Shown one piece after another: positions 24,604-31,928 of a stretch of DNA of 50,229 bases (its first letter is position 1; the number at the start of each line of letters is the position of its first letter). The stretch covers positions 1 through 50,229 of the forward strand of contig JAQUMN010000027.1 in assembly GCA_028718125.1 (NCBI GenBank). Direction: 5' to 3'. Made by a program: the position numbers and the translations under genes. A model generated the notes under the pieces. The model saw nothing but the letters and a program-made list of their open reading frames with translations, did no database searches and was not told where the DNA came from. The DNA comes from Kiritimatiellia bacterium (GTDB lineage: Bacteria; Verrucomicrobiota; Kiritimatiellia; JAAZAB01).

Positions 24604-25257
24604 ATGAAAATATTATGCATTTGCGGGAGTCCACGCGGCAAAAATAGTCAGACCAAGGCTTTGGCCGGAAAAGTTCTGAAGGCGGCCCAAGCCCAAGGCG
24701 CCGGCGTGGAAATGGTGGATTTAAGCGAAGCGCGGATTAAGTTTTGCCGGGCCTGCGAAGCCTGCCACCAGAAGCCGGGGTGCGTGCTTCGCGACGACAC
24801 AAATACCATTTTGGCTAAAGTGCTGAAAGCAGATGGACTGGTGCTGGCTTCCCCTGTTTATCTCAATCAGATAACAGCCAAGCTGAAAGCCGTATTGGAT
24901 CGTTCCAGCCATTTTGTGCACTGCATGTGCCTCGTCGGCAAATATCTGGCCGTGGTGACCACCAATGGCGGCGGGGGTGGAACGCAGGTTCAGGCCTACC
25001 TGAAACATTACGGGATCACCGTGGGCGCACAATGCGTTGGCGGCGTGGATGCCAAGGGCCCGTTAAAGCCTGCCGATGTTGCCGCCGCGGCCGCGCTGGG
25101 AAAAGAACTGGTGGCGGCGATTCGGGGAAAGAAACAATATCCCGACCAGATCGAGAGCCTCGAGATGCAAAAACAATACTTCCGCAAGCTGATCACGCTG
25201 CGCAAAGACGATTGGCCTTACGAGTATCAGTTCTGGAAAGATCAGGAATGGCTCTGA
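24604..25257 (+). CDS. Iron-sulfur flavoprotein-like (flavodoxin-fold NADPH-FMN reductase family)
   Basis: 217 residues. The N-terminal FMN phosphate loop is ICGSPRGKNSQTKALAG, followed by the flavodoxin fold (GLVLASPVYLNQITAKLKAVLDR, VVTTNGGGGG). Between them is a compact cysteine motif, CRACEACHQKPGC, i.e. C-x2-C-x2-C-x5-C, the pattern that binds a 4Fe-4S cluster in archaeal and bacterial Isf proteins. It would transfer electrons in an anaerobe, possibly in oxygen or peroxide defence. It lies 25 nt downstream of the DJ-1 gene, so the two may form a stress pair at the end of the operon. Confidence 0.85.
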   Translation: MKILCICGSPRGKNSQTKALAGKVLKAAQAQGAGVEMVDLSEARIKFCRACEACHQKPGCVLRDDTNTILAKVLKADGLVLASPVYLNQITAKLKAVLDRSSHFVHCMCLVGKYLAVVTTNGGGGGTQVQAYLKHYGITVGAQCVGGVDAKGPLKPADVAAAAALGKELVAAIRGKKQYPDQIESLEMQKQYFRKLITLRKDDWPYEYQFWKDQEWL

Positions 25258-25435
25258 CCATTATCTTGGCTGCCGGCAAGAAGCACGAATAGTGTCTACT
25301 CTCGTTGCATGGGAATTTGGGTTACGGGTAGCCGCGCCGGTGACGGCGTGGATTCCATTGGCGGCCACGACGTTACCGCCGCGGCTGCTAACCACTAACA
25401 CCGGCTACCGGCGCGTGCGGAGTAATCCCACGACT

Positions 25436-25891
25436 TCAGTCCGCGTAAAACCGGGCGGAGATTACCGGGGTGCTCACGTACGCCACCTGGGCCTTGCTGA
25501 ATTGCTTGCGAAAGCCCTCGATAATTTCCCGGATTGTTTTGTCTATCGCAGGATCTTTAGGATGCACGACGGCCACCACCCAGGTGGACTGCTTTTCGAT
25601 ACGGCCATCCGCATGTTGCATCTGGCCGTAGGCTTCGTAAACCGTCAGACCTTTGGGAAAATGCCGGGAAAGCACTTTGTCCATGAAATCCGTCCATGCC
25701 CATCGGGAAATTTCCTGCCCGCCGGGCAGATCGCGGCCGAAATAGATTTCGGTTTTGACCCATTCCACCGGCGTAGTCGCTGAAGCCGGCGCGGCGGTTG
25801 AGGATTCCGCGCCGCGTGCAATGTCATAAGCCCCCGCAACCAAGCTCAACGTTAATACCGCCCAGGCCATCGGCACAATCCGTAGTTTCAT
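25436..25891 (-). CDS. Exported DUF3574 family protein
   Basis: 151 residues with SD GAAGGAAAC before ATG 25891. A signal peptide is visible (MKLRIVPMAWAVLTLSLVAGA). The mature part carries the DUF3574 pattern: EIYFGRDLPGGQEIS, FMDKVLSRHFPKGLTVYEAYGQ, VVAVVHPKDPAIDKTIREI and YRK-like FRKQFSKAQV. The function is unknown; it is a small periplasmic protein. It follows the alpha/beta hydrolase on the same strand after 50 nt and may be co-transcribed with it. Confidence 0.75.
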   Translation of the reverse strand: MKLRIVPMAWAVLTLSLVAGAYDIARGAESSTAAPASATTPVEWVKTEIYFGRDLPGGQEISRWAWTDFMDKVLSRHFPKGLTVYEAYGQMQHADGRIEKQSTWVVAVVHPKDPAIDKTIREIIEGFRKQFSKAQVAYVSTPVISARFYAD

Positions 25892-25941
25892 CGTTTCCTT
25901 CTTTGCGGCTTGACCGGCGCTTTGCCGGCGTTCATTATTTC

Positions 25942-26763
25942 TCAGACCAACCCGTTATCCCCGAGAAAGCCGGATAGGATGTCGACGTATTCCTGCGGCT
26001 TTTCCCACATAGGGCTGTGGCCGCAGCGGGGCATGACGGCAATGCGGCTGTGCGGAATACAATCGCTCAGCGCCACGGCCTGGTCGAACGTGCCGTATGG
26101 GTCATGCGCGCCGACAATAATCAGCGAGGGCGCTTGAATGGCGGCCAGGCGCTCCGAGGCTATGGCCGGCGATGCATACATCGTTTGCAGCGTCTGCTTC
26201 AGCGCCGGATTGCCTGCCTGCAATGCCGTGGCGATAAAACGATCGACATCTTGCGGCACAACATTGGCAGGATCAAAGTAGCGAGGCACGGTGCGGCTGA
26301 AAATCTCACGGTTTTGTTTTTCCGTTCCATAGCCATCGAGGCGCGTCTGCACTCCAGCCGTGATGCCTTTTGGGGGCAGATTGCAGGCATAGGTGTTGGA
26401 AAGAATCAGCGCTTGGAACCGGCCTGGGCACTGAACGGCAAAATGCTGAATAATACAGCCGCCGAACGAGTGGCCCACGAACACGGCTTTGGCCATGTTC
26501 AGGGCATCAAGGAATGCGGTCAGATCCTCAGCCAACACCTCATACGTATAGCCGGTCTCCGGTTTGTCGGAGAGGCCGAATCCACGGATGTCGAGCGCAT
26601 ACGCGCGACAGGCGTCGGGTAACATGGGCATTATCCTTGACCACGTCTCCGCCGACAAACTGTAGCCGTGGAGAAAAACAATCGGGACAGACCCGGCGCC
26701 CGACATCAGGCAATGAACGGTCAGGCCGTTGGGCAATGTGATCTTGTCTGAGCGTGGCATCAT
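25942..26763 (-). CDS. Alpha/beta-fold hydrolase
   Basis: 273 residues. The catalytic triad can be read directly: nucleophile Ser in VGHSFGGCI, Asp in IIVGAHDPYGTF and His in MPRCGHSPMWEKP. The oxyanion-hole region is VFLHGYSLSAETW, with DIRGFGLSDKPETGYTY after it. These match the haloperoxidase/epoxide-hydrolase-like and lipase-like members. There is no signal peptide, so it is cytoplasmic. The substrate is unknown. It lies 32 nt downstream of adhE on the same strand, which suggests co-transcription; a link to ester or thioester turnover is only a guess. Confidence 0.88.
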   Translation of the reverse strand: MMPRSDKITLPNGLTVHCLMSGAGSVPIVFLHGYSLSAETWSRIMPMLPDACRAYALDIRGFGLSDKPETGYTYEVLAEDLTAFLDALNMAKAVFVGHSFGGCIIQHFAVQCPGRFQALILSNTYACNLPPKGITAGVQTRLDGYGTEKQNREIFSRTVPRYFDPANVVPQDVDRFIATALQAGNPALKQTLQTMYASPAIASERLAAIQAPSLIIVGAHDPYGTFDQAVALSDCIPHSRIAVMPRCGHSPMWEKPQEYVDILSGFLGDNGLV

Positions 26764-26795
26764 GACGATATCATTGGTTCCGGCGCCGTGTCAAC

Positions 26796-29387
26796 CTAGC
26801 CATAGGCTTCTTCGAGCACCTTGGCCAGATCATCCACAAGCGGATACGAGGGATTGGCGCCCACGCATTGATCATCGAAGGCTGCTTCGGCCATGAAGCG
26901 CAGCTTGGCCTTGAAATCGGCTTCCGGTACGCCCGCCTCGCGCAGGCTGGCGGACACACCCAGCGTTTTCTTCAATTCCGCCACGGCGCGGGCCAGATTT
27001 TCCACGCCTTTCTCCGGCGTGGATGCATCCAGCTTGAGTGCCGCCGCGATTTCCGCATACCGTTCCTTGGCCTTTGGCGACGGATAATTTGGCGATGACG
27101 GAAACTTGTGTGGTAACGCGGCGTTATACCGGATGACGGGAAGCATCACAAATGCGTTGGCGCGGCCATGCGGGATGTGGAACGTGGCTCCCAGGATGTG
27201 GGCCAGGCAATGATTGATCCCCAGAAAGGCGTTGGTGAAGGCCATTCCCGCGATCGTGGAGGCGTTATGCATCTTCTCCCGGGCCAGGGTGTTGCTGCCA
27301 TCCCGGAACGCCTGCGGCAGGTATTCGAACACCAGCTGAATGGCGCGCAGGGCCAGGGGATCGGTATAGTCCGAGGCGGCAATGGATACGTAGCTTTCCA
27401 TTGCATGCGCCAGTACGTCCAGCCCGGTATCCGCTGTGACCGAGGGCGGCACCGTCAGCACGAGATTCGGATCTATTATGGCGATATCCGGGGTGATCGC
27501 ATAATCCGCAATGGGATATTTTTTGCCCGTCGTGGAATCCGTCACCACCGTGAAGGCCGTCACTTCCGACCCGGTGCCGCTGGTGGTGGGAATGGCGATG
27601 AAGCGGGCCTTCTGGCCCAGGGCCGGGATTTTCACAATGCGTTTGCGGATATCCATAAACCGCAGGCGCAGGTCGTCAAAGCTGATCTCGGGATGTTCAT
27701 ACATCAGCCACATGGCTTTGGCCGCGTCCATCGGCGAACCGCCGCCCAGCGCGATGATCAGGTCCGGCTTTCCTTTGTTCAGGACGGCGACACCCGCCAT
27801 GATGGTTTCAACAGTGGGATCGGATTTGACGTCCGAGAAAACCTCCGATTGAATCCCGGCCTCATTGAGGTAGGCGCCCACGCGGTCTGACGTTCCTTCC
27901 CTCACGGCCGAACCCGAGCAAACGATGAGCGCGCGCTTGGCGCCAAGGTCCTTGATCTCGTGCGTGAAAAATAAGTCCAGACAGCCCGGCTCAAAATAAA
28001 TCTTCGGCGGCACACGGAACCATTTCATATTCACCATCCTTTTGGAAACCCGCTTGATATTCAATAAATGGCCGACAGACACGTTGTCGGTCGTGATATT
28101 GCAGCCGCCGGTTCCGCAGCCCAGGGTCAGCGACGGATGCAGGCGATTATAAACATCGCCGACGCCGCCCAGCGCCGAAGGCGAATTGACCAGGATCCGC
28201 CCGGCGTTCAACGTGCGGCTGAACTTGTCAATGGCCTGCTGGTCGCGCGAAAAAATGGATACGGAATGGCCCAATCCGCCGAAATGCGTCAGGTTGGTGC
28301 AAATATTAATGGCCTCGTCCAGGGTGGCGGCCACATAATAACCCAGGAGCGGGCACAGTTTTTCGCGCGATAACGGTACGGTTGCGCCCACGCCGGCCAG
28401 CCGCGCAATGAGCAGCTTGGTTTGTGGCGGGACCTTGATACCCGCCAGTTCGGCGATGTACCGGGCGCTTTTGCCGACGACCTTGGATGACATGCTCTGT
28501 TTCGCCGGGTCAATGACAATATCCTGGATCACGGCAACTTCGGCGGGCGTGAGAAAATAAGCGCCCTGCGAAACCAGGCGGTCTTCCACCGCCTGGCGGA
28601 TGTCCTGGTGCACGACGATCGCCTGTTCCGAGGCGCAGATCATTCCGTTGTCGAAGGTCTTGCTCAGCAGGATGTCGTTGACCGCCATGGAAATATCGGC
28701 GCTTTTGTCAATATACACCGGCACGTTGCCGGGGCCGACGCCGATGGCAGGTTTGCCGGACCCGTAGGCCGCCTGAACCAGGCCCGTGCCGCCCGTGGCC
28801 AGGATTAAAGCCACATGGGGGTGCGTCATCAATGCCTGCGTCATTTCGCGGGAAGGTTCTTCGACCCATCGGATCACGTAGTCCGGCGCACCGGCCGCCA
28901 CAGCGGCCTCGTAAATAACCCGGGCGGCCTCATTACTGCACTTCAATGCGTTCCGCGAGGCGCAAAAAACAATGGCGTTACGGGTCTTGAGCGCGATCAG
29001 ACTCTTGAACATGACCGTTGAGGTCGGGTTGGTAATCGGCGTAACGCCCAGGACAACGCCCAGGGGTTCGGCGTATTCCGTCAGGCCGGTAGCGGGGCAA
29101 TCGCGGATCAGCCCGACCGTTTTGATATCGCGGATGTCATTGTAGACATATTCGGTGGCAAACAGGTTTTTGATGACCTTATCTTCAAAAACGCCCATGC
29201 CGGTTTCTTCGATCGCCATGCGGGCCAGTTCCGAGTGCCGGGCGGCGCCGGCTTTGGCCGCCGCTGCCACGATGCGGTCCACCTGGTCCTGGTCATACTG
29301 GGTAAATATGGCGGCGGCTTCGCCGGCCTGGGCCATGAGCGCATCGGCCGCCGCTTTGACATTTGTATCGGATTTTTTCGGGTCCAT
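26796..29387 (-). CDS. adhE: Bifunctional acetaldehyde-CoA/alcohol dehydrogenase
   Basis: 863 residues, full length. The N-terminal half reduces acetyl-CoA to acetaldehyde: NPTSTVMFKSLIALKTRN, NAD-binding ATGGTGLVQAA and GVGPGNVP, catalytic Cys251 in FDNGMICASEQ. The linker GCGTGGCNITTDN is typical. The C-terminal iron-dependent alcohol dehydrogenase makes ethanol: ALGGGSPMDAAKAMW, TTSGTGSEVTAF, DTGLDVLAHAMESYVS, and metal ligands in INHCLAHILGATFHIPHGRANA. AdhE proteins polymerise into helical spirosomes. A STAS protein gene lies 108 nt upstream on the same strand, and a dead paralogue of its N-terminal half is divergently encoded at 30083. Confidence 0.97.
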   Translation of the reverse strand: MDPKKSDTNVKAAADALMAQAGEAAAIFTQYDQDQVDRIVAAAAKAGAARHSELARMAIEETGMGVFEDKVIKNLFATEYVYNDIRDIKTVGLIRDCPATGLTEYAEPLGVVLGVTPITNPTSTVMFKSLIALKTRNAIVFCASRNALKCSNEAARVIYEAAVAAGAPDYVIRWVEEPSREMTQALMTHPHVALILATGGTGLVQAAYGSGKPAIGVGPGNVPVYIDKSADISMAVNDILLSKTFDNGMICASEQAIVVHQDIRQAVEDRLVSQGAYFLTPAEVAVIQDIVIDPAKQSMSSKVVGKSARYIAELAGIKVPPQTKLLIARLAGVGATVPLSREKLCPLLGYYVAATLDEAINICTNLTHFGGLGHSVSIFSRDQQAIDKFSRTLNAGRILVNSPSALGGVGDVYNRLHPSLTLGCGTGGCNITTDNVSVGHLLNIKRVSKRMVNMKWFRVPPKIYFEPGCLDLFFTHEIKDLGAKRALIVCSGSAVREGTSDRVGAYLNEAGIQSEVFSDVKSDPTVETIMAGVAVLNKGKPDLIIALGGGSPMDAAKAMWLMYEHPEISFDDLRLRFMDIRKRIVKIPALGQKARFIAIPTTSGTGSEVTAFTVVTDSTTGKKYPIADYAITPDIAIIDPNLVLTVPPSVTADTGLDVLAHAMESYVSIAASDYTDPLALRAIQLVFEYLPQAFRDGSNTLAREKMHNASTIAGMAFTNAFLGINHCLAHILGATFHIPHGRANAFVMLPVIRYNAALPHKFPSSPNYPSPKAKERYAEIAAALKLDASTPEKGVENLARAVAELKKTLGVSASLREAGVPEADFKAKLRFMAEAAFDDQCVGANPSYPLVDDLAKVLEEAYG

Positions 29388-29495
29388 TTTTGTTCTCCTA
29401 ACGCGTCTTGCGCCGCAACCGAACCAGGAGGCAACTGAAAAAAATATGCTCGCAAAAAGCGTGCATGCTGCGGATATACAGGCGGCCAGTGCGTG

Positions 29496-29843
29496 TTATG
29501 GGCATATCGCCATGACGGCGTCCGCTTCATTTTCGAACACGTTAAAGGTCAAATCCAGCGCGGCCAGCTTGAATAATTTATAAGTTTCCGGCGAGGGCCT
29601 GATCATAGCCAATTTGGTCCCGCTCGTGGCGGCGTTTTTATAGACCATGATCAGCATGCGCAACCCGGCGCTACTGACAAAGGTCACCGCTTTCAGGTCC
29701 AAAATAAGACCCTGCGGGCTTTGCGTGATTGCTTCCATCAACCGGGGCTGGACCTGGCCTTCGGTTTCCACGGAAAGGCGTCCGCTCAACGCGAGGATTT
29801 TGACCCGGGGATTTGCAGTACTGGCAGATAATACTACAGTCAT
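29496..29843 (-). CDS. STAS-domain protein (anti-sigma factor antagonist type)
   Basis: 115 residues from ATG 29843, with SD GAGGAG at a good spacing; the upstream in-frame extension has no such signal. It is a classical single STAS domain: VKILALSGRLSVETEGQ, LILDLKAVTFVSSAGLRML and ending KLAALDLTFNVFENEADAV. Ser58 in SSAGL aligns with the phosphorylated Ser of SpoIIAA-type proteins. Normally such proteins bind an anti-sigma kinase. None is nearby; the next gene on the strand is adhE, and two other STAS-like domains are encoded divergently with acetyl-CoA enzymes. This context suggests control or assembly of those enzymes. Confidence 0.88.
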   Translation of the reverse strand: MTVVLSASTANPRVKILALSGRLSVETEGQVQPRLMEAITQSPQGLILDLKAVTFVSSAGLRMLIMVYKNAATSGTKLAMIRPSPETYKLFKLAALDLTFNVFENEADAVMAICP

Positions 29844-29905
29844 ACGATACTCCTCAAAGTTGTCAGGACACTCATGGTTGCCGCTCAAATGATACGCTGT
29901 GTGTA

Positions 29906-29934
29906 AGAATGATAAAGTCCGCTGGTTTTGTCAA
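29906..29934 (-). promoter_or_regulatory. Possible promoter for the STAS-adhE unit
   Basis: On the minus strand, TTGACA (29934-29929) is followed after 17 nt by CATTCT (29911-29906). The -35 is perfect and the -10 weak, suggesting a need for an activator. The gene-free divergent region 29844-30082 holds this and the next promoter. Confidence 0.4.
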
Positions 29935-29978
29935 TCTTATTGAAAGCTTTTGGGCATTATCGAATCAAGATAATAATG

Positions 29979-30006
29979 TTGACGGAGATGCGCCGGGCAG
30001 TAGAAT
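29979..30006 (+). promoter_or_regulatory. Sigma-70-type promoter for the dehydrogenase-like/STAS/STAS-Acs operon
   Basis: TTGACG (29979-29984) and TAGAAT (30001-30006) are separated by 16 nt, 77 nt upstream of ATG 30083. Confidence 0.6.
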
Positions 30007-30082
30007 CGCACGTTAAATAGGTGGAAGGTGTTTATCCCCGGGCGCGGGCCAAACCGTCCGGAAGCGATCACAAGGAGGATAC

Positions 30083-31561
30083 ATGGCCTCATTTACCGAA
30101 AAACAAGCGGCGTATGGCGAAGGCGCCGCATTGACCAAGGAATTTTTCCGGGCAAAGGCCGTCATGGAAAAAGCGGCTTTTGCTTCCGCGGTGTTTCGGC
30201 AGTTGACCCAGGAGCAGGTGGACCGGATTGTTGAAGGTGTTTACAAGGCGGCCTTCAATCACCGGGTTACGCTGGCCAAGATGGCCCAGGAGGAAACCGG
30301 TATGGGCGTCTGGCAACATAAGACCCTCCAGCACGTGTTTGCCACCCAGATCCTCCACGAAAGCATCAAGTGCGAAAAAACGGTCGGTATTATTTCCCGG
30401 GACGATAACGCCGGCCTAACCGAAATCGCCGAGCCGATCGGTCCTGTCCTGGCAGCGGTTACGGACATCAATCCGACCGCCTCCATTTTATTCACGGCGT
30501 TAATCTGCCTGAAGACGAGGAATCCACTTATTATCAGCCCCCATCCGCGGGCGCTCAAAGCCTGCGCTGAAGCCGCCCGAATTTGTTATCAAGCGGCCCT
30601 GGAAGCCGATGCTCCCGAAGATTGCATCCAATGCCTGGACGAATCATCGCGGCAGCTGGATCATGCCTTGATGACCCATCCGGCTTTAGCCCTGATTCTG
30701 GTCATGGGCCGCACCGACCTGGTGGAGACCAGCCGCAGTTCCGGCACGCCGGCCATCCTGTCCCTTCCCGGCCACGTTCCCGTGCTGATTGACGTCAGTG
30801 CCGACATTCCCTTTGCCGTTAAAAGCATCATGGCCTCTAAAACTTTCGACAACGGCATGCTCTTGGCCGGTGAACAGGCGATCGTAGTCGAATCCCAGGC
30901 GGCCGATGCCGTTATCCAGGAATTCAAGAAACAGCATGGTCATGTCCTCCCGCCCCAGGACCTGAAGAAAGTCGAAGCGCGTCTGTTCAATTCCGAGGAT
31001 GGCGCCTTGCAGCCGGAGGCGAGGGGTCAGTCCGCCGAAAAACTGGCTATATTCGCCGGCATTACCGTGCCGGCCGGAACCCGCCTGTTATTGGCGCCGC
31101 AGGACCAGCCTGGCAAAGGCCGGCCGCTGAGCGGCGTCAAGTTGGCGCCGCTGATCGGATTGTATGTCCGCAAGGATCTGGATAGCGCCATAAGCCTTTG
31201 CCTGGAATTGAACAGCCAGGGAAGCCTGGGACGGGTTGCCGGCATTTACGCCAACAACGATAAGGTCGTTGCCACGTTTGCCCAGCTCTTGAACGTGGGG
31301 TACCTGATGGTAAACACCCCCGTGGCCACTGGAATTGCCGGCGGGGTATTCACCCGCTTGCAGCCGGCGTTTATTCTGAGCAGCAGCCCGGATGGCAAGC
31401 ACGTTGTTCACGAAAGCATCTCGATCCGGCAACTGCTGGCCATCAAACGTATCTGCCGCCGCCGGTGCAATGAACGCTGGCAGGCTATATCCGGCGACAA
31501 CTATCTGGACGAACGTCTTTCGGCCGATGATGTGGCGGCAATTTATAATCGAAATTATTAA
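30083..31561 (+). CDS. Acetaldehyde dehydrogenase (AdhE N-terminal half)-like protein, predicted catalytically inactive
   Basis: 492 residues, SD AAGGAGG. It aligns along its length with the AdhE dehydrogenase half encoded opposite (QEQVDRIV, AKMAQEETGMGVW, EIAEPIGPV, INPTASILFTALICLKTRN, SKTFDNGM). Key residues differ: the catalytic Cys in NGMICASEQ is Leu261 in NGMLLAGEQ, the NAD loop ATGGTGL is VMGRTDL, and GVGPGN is SLPGH. The frame is intact and the gene has its own promoter and SD, so it is a kept pseudoenzyme, not debris. It could co-assemble with AdhE spirosomes or act as a CoA/aldehyde sensor. It leads an operon with a STAS protein and STAS-acetyl-CoA synthetase. Confidence 0.85.
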   Translation: MASFTEKQAAYGEGAALTKEFFRAKAVMEKAAFASAVFRQLTQEQVDRIVEGVYKAAFNHRVTLAKMAQEETGMGVWQHKTLQHVFATQILHESIKCEKTVGIISRDDNAGLTEIAEPIGPVLAAVTDINPTASILFTALICLKTRNPLIISPHPRALKACAEAARICYQAALEADAPEDCIQCLDESSRQLDHALMTHPALALILVMGRTDLVETSRSSGTPAILSLPGHVPVLIDVSADIPFAVKSIMASKTFDNGMLLAGEQAIVVESQAADAVIQEFKKQHGHVLPPQDLKKVEARLFNSEDGALQPEARGQSAEKLAIFAGITVPAGTRLLLAPQDQPGKGRPLSGVKLAPLIGLYVRKDLDSAISLCLELNSQGSLGRVAGIYANNDKVVATFAQLLNVGYLMVNTPVATGIAGGVFTRLQPAFILSSSPDGKHVVHESISIRQLLAIKRICRRRCNERWQAISGDNYLDERLSADDVAAIYNRNY

Positions 31562-31570
31562 GGGCTTATC

Positions 31571-31897
31571 ATGAATTCAAAATACGATGAATCCGGCCAT
31601 ACGCTGACCTTCTTTTTTACGGGCAGCCTGGATACGCTCCATTGCCGCCCGCTGGAAGGGGCAATCCAAAACGCCATGGATGCCCATCTGGCGAAAAAGA
31701 CTTCGCCCCTGCCCAAGCCCCTGCAGGTTGTTTTTGACGTCAAGGACGTAACCTTCCTCTGTTCGTTTTTCTTCCGGATCTGCCTCAGCACAGCCAAAAA
31801 GACGCGCAAAGGAAATTTCCGGATTACCAACGCGTCGCCGGTCACCACCCAATTGCTGAAGATTGCCGGGATGGATATGTTCATCGCGGCGATTTAA
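31571..31897 (+). CDS. Small STAS-like domain protein
   Basis: 108 residues, 9 nt after the preceding stop. The pattern is STAS-like: [38 protein letters not shown] and [21 protein letters not shown]. The position of the phosphorylated Ser is kept (Ser65), but the usual following GL is FF. It closely resembles the N-terminal domain of the next protein ([20 protein letters not shown]), including an STAKKT/TAKKM segment shared by both. The two are probably duplicates, one stand-alone and one fused to an enzyme, and may pair with each other. Identification rests on pattern similarity, so a structure comparison would be the real test. Confidence 0.7.
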   Translation: MNSKYDESGHTLTFFFTGSLDTLHCRPLEGAIQNAMDAHLAKKTSPLPKPLQVVFDVKDVTFLCSFFFRICLSTAKKTRKGNFRITNASPVTTQLLKIAGMDMFIAAI

Positions 31898-31928
31898 GGC
31901 CTTGTCAATCCCCCGAAAGGAAAAGATC

